A program made the translations under genes and the position numbers. This document shows, in pieces, positions 18,201-24,111 of a stretch of DNA of 64,000 nt. Numbering within the stretch: the stretch's first letter is position 1; every line of letters begins with the position of its first letter. The stretch is from Oribacterium sp. C9 (GTDB taxonomy: Bacteria > Bacillota > Clostridia > Lachnospirales > Lachnospiraceae). The notes under the pieces were generated by a model. It was not told the DNA's origin. It saw only the letters and a program-made list of their open reading frames with translations, and ran no database searches. The DNA is taken from contig NZ_MUHW01000004.1 of the NCBI RefSeq assembly GCF_002007235.1, positions 1-64,000 on the forward strand, given 5' to 3'.

Positions 18201-18434
18201 TTAGGTGATAACTATGGTGCAGCCGGAGGAATGATAGGAAGAAGTGAAGGCAATGTTACCATAACAAATTCACTTATAAATGGTTGTTCAGCGATATTGA
18301 TATACAACTCTAACGCGGCCGGAGGGCTGGTTGGTGGAACAGGAGGAACACCTAATATCACCGGTACATCAATTAATGGAGGTATATATATAAACAGTAA
18401 TCCAGATAATCGATTCGTAGGTGCAGGACAATAA
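12246..18434 (+). CDS. giant prepilin-type GLUG-repeat protein, probable pilus adhesin
   Basis: 2062 residues. The N-terminus is a textbook prepilin signal: leader ending LNKNG (Gly16), then FTLAELLVVVAIMMILAGV with Phe+1 and Glu+5. After a short pilin-like head come three large tandem modules. Each begins with a PGEDI/PGENI strand (about residues 355, 1061, 1718), then an NSLF element and an (I/F/A)RHL(E/Q)NL element, then a run of GLUG repeats of form AGG(L/I/F)(I/V)G. GLUG runs cover about 535-845 (at least nine copies), 1292-1500 (six) and 1900-2050 (five). GLUG repeats are known from secreted adhesins and bacterial surface proteins and build a beta-helix or solenoid. There is no LPxTG or other anchor, so the pilin helix is the only visible means of attachment. 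No clear Shine-Dalgarno is seen. The gene is AT-rich. Function as adhesin or binding tip is inferred. Confidence 0.85.
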   Translation: MDRIKQIRRIKLNKNGFTLAELLVVVAIMMILAGVSFVAINTYVRNFQVLEMDNTAKELFIVAQNHLSEAYASGEYERKMSKLKNDESSYEEFFGDKITDIPSYIGTLTGTEHEFRYKVYNGDSIGSSKSGVLSYMLPDFSIDQEISDNGNYIIVYDVKTASILGVFYSGQTHTFFGSAKIHTFNDSYENEKEDIEEAVNKKEKRKHYPSSDEDSVIGRYVSDGKDEIPNGTLIPLTLTVDNEAKLTANIFNPNYKEGDSSKIITLKVTGETSKNSQTIEIKSTGNSFLTSYEIVTDEEENIPLKYKEKKSRTYETIKQKVIIEDGKEIEVLTFILDDITDKEGHFCKSFPVLIPGEDIRVVATISDTSAITAPKVSNEVKGVNSLFGSYNLIDTNGVVIRNIRHLENLSTEISNLCFKESHDPNLNGLVNEASKISVTKAYQIVDLIYSGTDSFVSDTNNANTIYKYDGTDSTTGYYGISNSGLIKYDGLNNSISNVDSKKGANGNTGIFAETNLFELRDLTVENSTFEASANAGSLIGYSAGKLTIQNCTIKSTNVKAENGKAGGLVGYSTGTFNIDNSFFLNEEGNENYITSKGASAGGIIGDIAAEKSNITNCIVYSNKLNITSDNGDAGGILGNAAGAVTMESCSAAGEKFTVTGKNAGGVLGSAAGLVIMDSCSVTGKNAMVSGENAGGIMGISNGGLKITNTYCSSFVFATANAGGFIGYIEKGNSDILFCYTSGHTKDGNYGTGTAKNATAENYNVISDSIAGGFIGYNSAQTRIYGSYSTCSVYSSSSSGYAGGFVGKSTVMEVNNCYSAGPVNIAAGGTAAGFACQGVSAHGNNYFLKGKGFNATLSASASGNVDYISSTGGNEISVSGSTNDAKPWDSTLGEVYPYWTIMEIPAPTLPTELEGISRTINMHYGDWTEVEDYSLVLQIRNAEKLTAILNVPTSDISTGAGVHNYVSMCIEGESSAQTAYMQFELFPDYIVPINRNTAITNITASGGGDTSDYNDVVFPEYSFPSDMSLVRKVEDDKTKFYIDLDDITTFKKNFAAMFTNLTPGEDIRVTAEWGAISWNTLSTDADAELKLPEEMRAPITGRTNSLFKSGSGNSSYKDSYYSDIDKANNVQTPGAYGEIALISNFRHLQNLDTSVSGVGYTYKKAKICRNLYWKANDPSNTNVMPSNYTDFITAIKNGSSEEFSIYPYTATNEYDVVSDNNAFYGIVNDNIIDFDGDGHSINNILISNGGDTDNNEKYSAGLFRKLNINSDATKDIKNLYVVQPTIVSRNGYSGGLIGNVSSSGFLNITNVFIYGKESLIRAIYVKDNGNGTDAGGFIGSAVGGGYNISNCGSSSYVYAEDKAAYAGGFIGDFEPDKATNITDCFVGGHINSSQEYLADYVVSGDSNTISPEHEGGYNICGNKAVGGFFGNLETNIDSITKIEHCFTTASVYCGESKSNDGAVGGFVGRIQYKHQQYSNCYMEGKVYAGTAYAGSFIGDYKQPGPSDNNSFENVYVLMGKDFNDDTNLKNVSFSHNSCTISGITPVAHDDTHIVQEDVGQMDVKTFNRTPANERFPYKDSTMIGTNHVFYGDWVVPEKIESIEYVLNGNDLKFNLIPPDVGWQTENLDGETYYVRYIRLKGELSNAEFRWKVMFNEDRVIIKHPDWGGNTLSFTNAIAKFVTGILNGYLEITFDDIAQQGSSFYEILDGRSGNGVELIPGENISLYSSDTLEGLSNESSKYVEVNSLFERIEPNDDGPNTYTAFIGNARHLENLNPYISKLGITVTRAKQTGNIYWEDDGSYEKGKPYYTALYPPYLTENPDANIHESHGNTIAPGMMMALMCPDLKSYDGGGYTIYRLRINQNMKETFVGLFSSTIQDMTIQNLILKDPVVSESASGDPKALLVGKARENLYVNNVAVLGDINITNGQNIGGLIGECNKAVTIENINIFNSVNVSGKKYIGGIIGYAKHSVSMNNVAINENVNAVLGDNYGAAGGMIGRSEGNVTITNSLINGCSAILIYNSNAAGGLVGGTGGTPNITGTSINGGIYINSNPDNRFVGAGQ

Positions 18435-18439
18435 ATTGT

Positions 18440-18465
18440 GAGGGTTGCGAGAAATCGCAGCTCTC
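18440..18465 (+). terminator. hairpin after the giant prepilin gene
   Basis: GAGGGTTGCGA-GAAA-TCGCAGCTCTC pairs along all 11 positions with two G-U pairs, closed by a GAAA loop. The T-tract after it is poor (CTTTATT). Almost the same hairpin occurs at 20216-20239. Confidence 0.5.
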
Positions 18466-18534
18466 CTTTATTGAGTAAAACAATAAACCCAGATGTATAC
18501 ATTGACATGAGGTTCGTAAACATTTAACATAAAG

Positions 18535-18575
18535 AGCATCGGTGAGGAGTGAAAGACTCCTTGCCGGTGCTTTTT
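18535..18575 (+). terminator. rho-independent terminator
   Basis: A 16-bp stem (AGCATCGGTGAGGAGT with ACTCCTTGCCGGTGCT, some G-U pairs) with a GAAAG loop is followed by TTTTT. It probably ends the pilus transcript. Confidence 0.8.
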
Positions 18576-18712
18576 CAGTACTGAATAATCTGGTCTCTGT
18601 TCTAAGGAGACAAAAATCTTAAAGCTGCGTATCGCAGAGAAATCCAATTAACGAAATGTTTATTAAATGAAGCTTGGTATTGATATACGGAAGCTGTATT
18701 TTTGGTGCGAAA

Positions 18713-19696
18713 ATGAAAGAAGAAAGAGAGAATATGGTATCTGGCACGCCATTTGATGATGTATTTAAGACAGAAACAGAAAAAATGGGGCATTTTCTTA
18801 TACCTGTTATCGAAATGATGTTTGGGATTAAAGCCACATTGGCTGAACGGGAGGAAATGGAAAGGATTGCAAATGAGCGATATTTTGTCGATGATGATGG
18901 CTTAAAGATTTCCAGAAAACTATCGGACAGTTGTTTTAAGATAGCAGGTAAGTACTATCATGTAGAGTGTCAGTCTACTGAGGATGGAAGTATACTGTTC
19001 AGACTGGCGGAATATAATGTACGTATAGCCCTGGATGGAGCGGAGCAGATGTCGGATGGCTACGCCATAAGCATTGAACTTCCGAGTTCAGGACTCATCA
19101 AGCTGAGGGGATTCGAAGGTCAGGATAAGTTCTCGGAAATGAAGATAATATACAGATTTTCGGGTCAGGAGATAGTCATGCCGGTTCCGGTAATGAATGT
19201 GCAGATGTTTTCAGAGGATGATATTTATAACAATGAGCTATATTTTTTGATTCCGTTTTATGCTATAAGATATGAGAAACGGTTTAGAAAAATATCAGAT
19301 ATTAGCGATCCTGAATATGTTAAAATATATACAGAATTGAAAGAATATTATGGAAGATTGATTGAGGCATGTGAAAGTGGAATTATCACTGAAGACGATA
19401 CGCGAAAGCTTGCCGAGCTGTCAAAGATTATATTGAGTCATGTGACAAGGAAACTTAATGATGAATTGAAGGAAAGGATGGTGAATCTCGTGGGTGGACA
19501 GGTACTTGAATTACAGGAAGACAGGTGGCTTAAGAGAGGCCGGGAAGAAGGTCGTCTTGAAGGAAGTAAGTCGCTGTTGTTCTCATTGGTGAAGGATAAG
19601 GTTTTGGATGTTGCCATAGCTTCTGAAAGACTGGGAGAGAGCGAGGCGGAGTTCATCAAGGAGATGGAAGAGTATTATAAAAGTCAGAAGGGATAA
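18713..19696 (+). CDS. PD-(D/E)XK nuclease family transposase (Rpn-like)
   Basis: 327 residues from ATG 18713; ATG 18734 is an equally possible start, and a TTG at 18674 is unsupported. The opening TPFDDVFKTETEK with LIPVIEMMFG is the standard start of the Rpn/PDDEXK transposase family (recombination-promoting nuclease). KYYHVECQST (about residue 84) carries the E-x-Q/K end of the PD-(D/E)XK active site. The C-terminus has the usual helical tail and a GREEGRLEG motif, which recurs in this family. Such genes are abundant and dispersed in Lachnospiraceae genomes. It stands alone in an accessory patch with a repressor and a broken hipA. No terminal repeats of an IS are seen. Confidence 0.78.
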   Translation: MKEERENMVSGTPFDDVFKTETEKMGHFLIPVIEMMFGIKATLAEREEMERIANERYFVDDDGLKISRKLSDSCFKIAGKYYHVECQSTEDGSILFRLAEYNVRIALDGAEQMSDGYAISIELPSSGLIKLRGFEGQDKFSEMKIIYRFSGQEIVMPVPVMNVQMFSEDDIYNNELYFLIPFYAIRYEKRFRKISDISDPEYVKIYTELKEYYGRLIEACESGIITEDDTRKLAELSKIILSHVTRKLNDELKERMVNLVGGQVLELQEDRWLKRGREEGRLEGSKSLLFSLVKDKVLDVAIASERLGESEAEFIKEMEEYYKSQKG

Positions 19697-19759
19697 GGAA
19701 TTATAGCTGAGAGTTCTGATGTATAGGAGGCGCTGATAGTATGATAGGAAAAAGGCTGA

Positions 19760-19843
19760 AACTGAATCGGAATTTAAATCATACAGGGAAATCCCTGTGA
19801 CCAGTTTTCCTTTGTAATAGACATCAAGTGTTTTTTGCTTCAT
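19760..19843 (-). pseudogene. hipA N-terminal stump
   Basis: The ATG at 19843 overlaps the end of the XRE gene in the usual hipBA manner. The first 17 codons (MKQKTLDVYYKGKLVTG) match the beginning of HipA-family kinases, which open with a LDVYxNGxxVG strand. Beyond about 19790 the reading frame has no HipA character, and the roughly 400-residue kinase body is missing: the sequence runs straight into the intergenic DNA behind the transposase-family gene. The exact break is uncertain. Confidence 0.5.
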
Positions 19844-20108
19844 TTATGACCTCTTGGATATCTCTGTAGGGGACCTGAGTGAATAGTTCTTTGATCTCAT
19901 CGGCTATCCCCAGTTCCAGTGAAATCTTTGTCAGGGACAGAAGTGATATCTCGCCGGTCTGTTCGAACTTCTTCAGAGCCCCGTAACTTACATTACTTCT
20001 TTCTGCTAATTGAACCTGAGTGATCTTTCTTCGTTTTCTGATTTTTTTCACTCTTTGAGCAAGATTTTTATTTATTTCAGAGGGAGTTTCCCAAATATAT
20101 CCGTCCAT
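19824..20108 (-). CDS. XRE/HipB-like transcriptional regulator
   Basis: 94 residues with a helix-turn-helix: LAQRVKKIRKRRKITQVQLAERSNVSYGALKKFE in two parts covers helices 1-4 (residues about 16-50). This is the Cro/C1 type used by HipB antitoxins. The C-terminal segment is short and helical. It would repress its own promoter, where a palindrome overlaps the -35. The kinase partner HipA is reduced to a stump, so the protein is an orphan. AGGAG precedes the ATG. Confidence 0.82.
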   Translation of the reverse strand: MDGYIWETPSEINKNLAQRVKKIRKRRKITQVQLAERSNVSYGALKKFEQTGEISLLSLTKISLELGIADEIKELFTQVPYRDIQEVINEAKNT

Positions 20109-20132
20109 ATATGCTCCTTAATTACTGCTACT

Positions 20133-20173
20133 ATTATATCAATATAGCTAAAATATGGCAATAATTGCTATAA
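20133..20173 (-). promoter_or_regulatory. promoter and operator of the XRE gene
   Basis: The minus strand shows TTGCCA (20156-20161) and TATAAT (20133-20138) exactly 17 bases apart. GCAAT-A-ATTGC (20158-20168) is a perfect 11-base palindrome over the -35. A wider inverted repeat TATAGC...GCTATA encloses it (about 20144-20173). These are fitting operators for the XRE protein. Confidence 0.7.
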
Positions 20174-20215
20174 TAATATCAGTAAGATAGATTTGCTGGG
20201 ACTAAAAAGTTGAAG

Positions 20216-20250
20216 AGAGCTGCGAGAAATCGCAGCTCTAAATTTTTCTT
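20216..20250 (+). terminator. hairpin/terminator, second copy of the 18440 hairpin
   Basis: AGAGCTGCGA-GAAA-TCGCAGCTCT is a perfect 10-bp stem followed by AAATTTTTCTT. It has the same stem core and loop as the hairpin at 18440-18465; the two bracket the accessory patch. Confidence 0.65.
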
Positions 20251-20251
20251 G

Positions 20252-20279
20252 ACAGACCGCCGGGAGGTCTGTATTATTT
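20252..20279 (+). terminator. weak hairpin
   Basis: ACAGACC and GGTCTGT pair around a seven-base loop, followed by ATTATTT. It could be an incomplete terminator in front of the his operon. Confidence 0.35.
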
Positions 20280-20482
20280 CATTCATACACTTTAGCGTGC
20301 TACCATGGCAGAGCGATGAAGCGGAAATTGCAGACATAATGAAATCTTATGACAGAAAGTTTTATTATGATGATATACTTAAAAGAGTACAAGTATATAT
20401 GAGAGCGGAAGCTTTAATCAGATGGGATTTTCTGCATTGATTTAGAAAAACGATCAGACTTTTGATAGAGAAGGGGTGCCAC

Positions 20483-21655
20483 ATGTCAAAGTTTTTTAAT
20501 TCGATTTATAAAGGGCTTACGCCTTATACACCTGGCGAGCAGCCACAGGATAAGAAGTACATAAAGCTCAACACAAACGAGTCTCCCTTCCCGCCTGCAC
20601 CGGGAGTTATCGCAGCGGTCAATGACAGAGAGGCAGCAGATCTCAGACTCTATTCTGACCCTGAGCTTAAGCCTCTGAAGGCGCAGTTAGCTGAGACCTT
20701 TTCTGTAAATACGGACAATGTCTTCATCGGAAACGGTTCTGACGAGGTTCTCAATTATGCTTTCATGGCATTCTGTGAAGATGGAATAGCATTCCCTGAC
20801 ATCACCTACAGCTTCTACAGTGTTATCGCGGATCTCAATCAGGTTAAAACAGATATAAAGCCCTTAAATAAAGACTTCACAGTGGATATAAGTGCATATC
20901 TTGGAGAAAAAGCATCTGAAGGAAACTCAGAGGGAGAAGCTGACAAAAGTTCAGAAGGTAGTTCGAGCGCAAATTCTGAGAGTAGCTACAAGGGTATAGG
21001 CAAAAGCATTGTCATAGCAAATCCAAACGCTCCAACAGGAATCAGGTTAAGCCTCGATGATATCTCGAAGATCTGTGAAGCCAACAGAGACCATGTTGTC
21101 ATGATAGATGAGGCTTATGTGGATTTTGCGGAGGAGGGATCTTCGGCTGTCGCACTCATCGATAAATACGATAATCTTTTAGTGACTCAGACCTTCTCGA
21201 AATCGAGATCCATGGCTGGTGCGAGAGTGGGATTTGCTCTCGGAAATTCAGCGCTTATTCAGGATCTGGAGACTCTGAGAAATTCCAACAATCCATATAA
21301 TGTAAACAGAATTTCCATGAAGTGCGCGGTGGAGGCACTGAGGGATAAAGAATATTTTGATTTAAACTGCCGGAAGATAAAGGAAAACAGAGCATATACA
21401 AAGAAAGCTCTGGAAGGACTGGGATTCAGAGTTCTTCCGTCGGAGACCAATTTCCTCTTTGCTGAAAGCAATATGATAGAGGGAGGAGAGCTGTATAAGG
21501 CTCTCAAGGAAAAAGGAATTCTTGTCAGACATTTTTCTGATCCGAAGATCTCAAACTTCAACAGAATAACAGTCGGTTCAAGAGAAGAGATGGACGCATT
21601 TCTGGATCAGGTATCAGCTCTCCTTGACTTCCCGGACCTGAGATGCGGTTCCTGA
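20483..21655 (+). CDS. hisC: histidinol-phosphate aminotransferase
   Basis: 390 residues. The ATG at 20483 is chosen because GAGAAGGGG lies 6 bases before it. Fold type I PLP enzyme that converts imidazole-acetol phosphate plus glutamate to histidinol phosphate. Visible signatures are LNTNESPFPP near the N-terminus, IGNGSDEVL (cofactor phosphate region), ANPNAPTG, IDEAYVDF with the Asp that contacts the PLP nitrogen, and TFSKSRSMAGAR with the PLP lysine. Residues about 140-168 are an unusual low-complexity insert rich in Ser, Glu and Gly between the small-domain strands. It is the first gene of a nine-gene his operon. Confidence 0.93.
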   Translation: MSKFFNSIYKGLTPYTPGEQPQDKKYIKLNTNESPFPPAPGVIAAVNDREAADLRLYSDPELKPLKAQLAETFSVNTDNVFIGNGSDEVLNYAFMAFCEDGIAFPDITYSFYSVIADLNQVKTDIKPLNKDFTVDISAYLGEKASEGNSEGEADKSSEGSSSANSESSYKGIGKSIVIANPNAPTGIRLSLDDISKICEANRDHVVMIDEAYVDFAEEGSSAVALIDKYDNLLVTQTFSKSRSMAGARVGFALGNSALIQDLETLRNSNNPYNVNRISMKCAVEALRDKEYFDLNCRKIKENRAYTKKALEGLGFRVLPSETNFLFAESNMIEGGELYKALKEKGILVRHFSDPKISNFNRITVGSREEMDAFLDQVSALLDFPDLRCGS

Positions 21656-21697
21656 ATAATTAGTTGAATTGAAATACAGTACTTTTGGGGTGTGGAA

Positions 21698-22291
21698 ATG
21701 AGAACAGCAGAAATAAATCGTGTAACAAATGAAACAGATGTGAACCTGTGGCTTGACCTCGACGGAGACGGCAAGGAATCAGAGATCAAGACAGGTATAG
21801 GATTCTTTGATCATATGATGACTCTTTTCAGCCGTCACTCCGGCATCCAGATGAGCCTGACTTGTGAAGGAGACACCTGGGTGGATGACCATCATAGCGT
21901 CGAAGACATTGGCATCACACTGGGTGAAGCTTTGAAGGAAGCTCTCGGGGATAAGAAGGGTATCAGGCGATACGCCAGCCTCACACTTCCCATGGATGAG
22001 GCACTGATCCTTGTTTCTGTTGATGTAAGCGGAAGGGGAGGCTTCTATGGAGACATCCCGTTTCCGACGGAAAAGATAGGAACCTTCGACACTCAGCTTG
22101 TGACAGAATTTATGACAGCATTTGCGGCTAATGCAGGCATCACGCTACATGTGCGCGAGCTTGCAGGTTTCAACAGCCACCATATAGCAGAGGGATGTTT
22201 CAAGGGACTCGCCCGTGCGCTCCGAGAGGCGGTTTCCATGGATGAACGTTTCGGAACTGACATCCCCAGCACCAAGGGGGTACTTGCCTGA
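21698..22291 (+). CDS. hisB: imidazoleglycerol-phosphate dehydratase
   Basis: 197 residues, the monofunctional form without the phosphatase domain. ATG 21698 follows GGGGTG; a GTG at 21692 is too close to that site. It dehydrates imidazole glycerol phosphate to imidazole acetol phosphate. The metal-binding histidine motifs are all visible: FFDHM, DDHHSVEDIGI and FNSHHIAEG. Its stop overlaps the hisZ start by one base. Confidence 0.95.
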   Translation: MRTAEINRVTNETDVNLWLDLDGDGKESEIKTGIGFFDHMMTLFSRHSGIQMSLTCEGDTWVDDHHSVEDIGITLGEALKEALGDKKGIRRYASLTLPMDEALILVSVDVSGRGGFYGDIPFPTEKIGTFDTQLVTEFMTAFAANAGITLHVRELAGFNSHHIAEGCFKGLARALREAVSMDERFGTDIPSTKGVLA

Positions 22292-23379
22292 TGATCACCA
22301 CAAAATTAAACAATCTATATGAAAGATACGGCTATCGTCAGTTTAAGATGACGAAGTTTGAACCATATGATCTTTATGCTGATAACAGGGATTTTCTTAA
22401 GTCAAATCAGCTTATTACCTTTACTGATCTGGACGGTTCTCTTCTGGCGTTGAAGCCGGATGTGACCCTCAGTATCATCAAGTCAAATCTCGGCGGTGAG
22501 GAGAAGGTCTACTACAACGAGACTGTTTATCGTCCGAAGAATCACAGATATCATGAGATACTTCAGTCGGGTATCGAATGTATAGGAAAGATCGATTCTT
22601 ATAGTGAGGCGGAGGTCATCGCTCTGGCGGCTAAATCTCTCCAGCTTATTTCAGATAAGTATGTTATCCGAATTTCAGATGCGGCTTTTCTCAAGCAGAT
22701 GTTTGAGACTATGGGGCTCGGTGAAAAGGCGGAGGAAGAGGCTCTGAAGCTTTTCTCCATGAAAAATGCCGCAGGTTTTGACGAGCTGGTCAGCAAGGAT
22801 ATGCTCACTGAGGCAAGTGCCGCTACGCTTAAAAAGATGGTGGATCTGTACATGCCTTTCAAGGAGGGTGTCGCAGAGCTCAAGAAGTATGCTATTTCCA
22901 ATGTCTCTGCCATGATGGCTTCACATCTCGCAGAGCTTGCGGCTATTTTTGAAAGCTTCGGTGTACTTGACTGTATATTCCTTGATTTCTCTCTGGTGAA
23001 TTCCATGGACTACTACAATGGAATCATGTTCCAGGGAGCTGTTGCGGATATTCCGTTCACGGTTCTTTCAGGCGGACGCTATGACAAGCTTCCTCAGAAG
23101 ATGGGACGTAAGGTAGGTGCTATAGGTTTTGCTCTTTACCTAGATACGGTTGAGAACTATCTTGTGAAGCCTCATGACTATGATGTGGATTATCTCATCA
23201 CCTATGACGGTGAAAAGGATACTGCGGCGAAGGTGGCGGCAGTTGTTGAGACATTTAACCATGCTGACTGTAAGGTGAGAAGTGTGAGACTGGATGAGCT
23301 CAGTACTATGGAGCATAAGATAAAAGCGAGAAAGACATTAAGCTTACAGGAAGCGGAAAAGGAGGCGGCTGAAATATGA
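22291..23379 (+). CDS. hisZ: ATP phosphoribosyltransferase regulatory subunit
   Basis: 362 residues, a paralogue of histidyl-tRNA synthetase. FTDLDGSLLALKPDVTLSI and YYNETVYRPKNHRYHEILQSG are the class II synthetase-like motifs in their HisZ form; the anticodon-binding domain is missing. It forms the octameric complex with the short HisG encoded next and confers histidine feedback. The gene overlaps hisG by 4 bases, so the two subunits are translationally coupled. Confidence 0.9.
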   Translation: MITTKLNNLYERYGYRQFKMTKFEPYDLYADNRDFLKSNQLITFTDLDGSLLALKPDVTLSIIKSNLGGEEKVYYNETVYRPKNHRYHEILQSGIECIGKIDSYSEAEVIALAAKSLQLISDKYVIRISDAAFLKQMFETMGLGEKAEEEALKLFSMKNAAGFDELVSKDMLTEASAATLKKMVDLYMPFKEGVAELKKYAISNVSAMMASHLAELAAIFESFGVLDCIFLDFSLVNSMDYYNGIMFQGAVADIPFTVLSGGRYDKLPQKMGRKVGAIGFALYLDTVENYLVKPHDYDVDYLITYDGEKDTAAKVAAVVETFNHADCKVRSVRLDELSTMEHKIKARKTLSLQEAEKEAAEI

Positions 23380-24032
23380 TAAACATCGCACTTGCAAAGG
23401 GACGCCTCGGTGAGAAGACATATTCCATGATGGCGGCTGCGGGCTTTGACTGTCCTGCCATACTTGAGAAGAACAGAAAGCTGACTTTTGAAAACACAGA
23501 AAAGGGCGTTCGTTACTTCTGGGTCAAGCCGTCGGATGTTGCCATATATGTTGAGAGAGGCGCAGCGGACGTTGGCGTCTGCGGAAAGGATATCCTGCTT
23601 GAATATGAACCGGATATCTACGAGCTTTTGGATCTGGATATAGGAAAATGCCGTATGTGCGTGGCAGGCCCTCAGGATTTTTATGACAATGAAGAGAGGA
23701 CTCTGAGAGTTGCGACCAAGTTTTCCAATGTTGCCAGCAAGTACTATGAGTCTATAGGAAGAGACATTGACATCATAAAGCTGAACGGCTCCATAGAGAT
23801 CGCTCCGCTTCTCGGACTCAGTGATGTGATCTTCGATATAGTTGAGACGGGAAGTACCTTACGAGAGAATGATCTCCACGTACTTCAGGAAGTGGTGCCG
23901 GTGAGCGCGAGACTGATCTGCAACAAGGTGAGCTTCCAGTTCAAGCACGAGAAGATAATGGAGCTTCGCGACGGACTTGGAAGGATAGTGAATAGCGGCG
24001 AGAAGGTGGAGACCATCAAGCTGGAGCATTAA
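23376..24032 (+). CDS. hisG: ATP phosphoribosyltransferase, short form
   Basis: 218 residues, the HisZ-dependent short form without the C-terminal regulatory domain. It condenses ATP with PRPP in the first step of histidine synthesis. IALAKGRLGEKT is the typical start, GVCGKDILLEY and the phosphate-binding segment IVETGSTLRENDL (about residue 155) are intact. It requires HisZ, which is directly upstream. Confidence 0.95.
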   Translation: MINIALAKGRLGEKTYSMMAAAGFDCPAILEKNRKLTFENTEKGVRYFWVKPSDVAIYVERGAADVGVCGKDILLEYEPDIYELLDLDIGKCRMCVAGPQDFYDNEERTLRVATKFSNVASKYYESIGRDIDIIKLNGSIEIAPLLGLSDVIFDIVETGSTLRENDLHVLQEVVPVSARLICNKVSFQFKHEKIMELRDGLGRIVNSGEKVETIKLEH

Positions 24033-24062
24033 AATGTAATAATACAAAAGTATAAGTCCTAC

Positions 24063-24091
24063 GCATTGCTCCGCTAGCGCTCACGCAATGC
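24063..24091 (+). repeat. inverted repeat between hisG and hisD
   Basis: GCATTGC and GCAATGC are the outer arms, enclosing a smaller palindrome GCTAGC. No T-tract follows; the hisD ribosome binding site AAAGGAG lies about 10 bases downstream. It could stabilise one part of the mRNA or be a scar of a small repeat element. Confidence 0.5.
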
Positions 24092-24111
24092 TACTTCTAA
24101 AGGAGAAATAA

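Noticed and set aside
18713-19696. Complete insertion sequence around the Rpn-type gene
   Set aside because: No terminal inverted repeats or target duplication were visible around the gene; the family is often found as single genes.
20210-20440. 76-codon frame before hisC
   Set aside because: It begins within a terminator-like hairpin, has no ribosome binding site and no recognisable product.
20241-20482. T-box or attenuator in front of the his operon
   Set aside because: No AGGGTGG..CCGCG element or run of His codons is present; only weak hairpins were seen.
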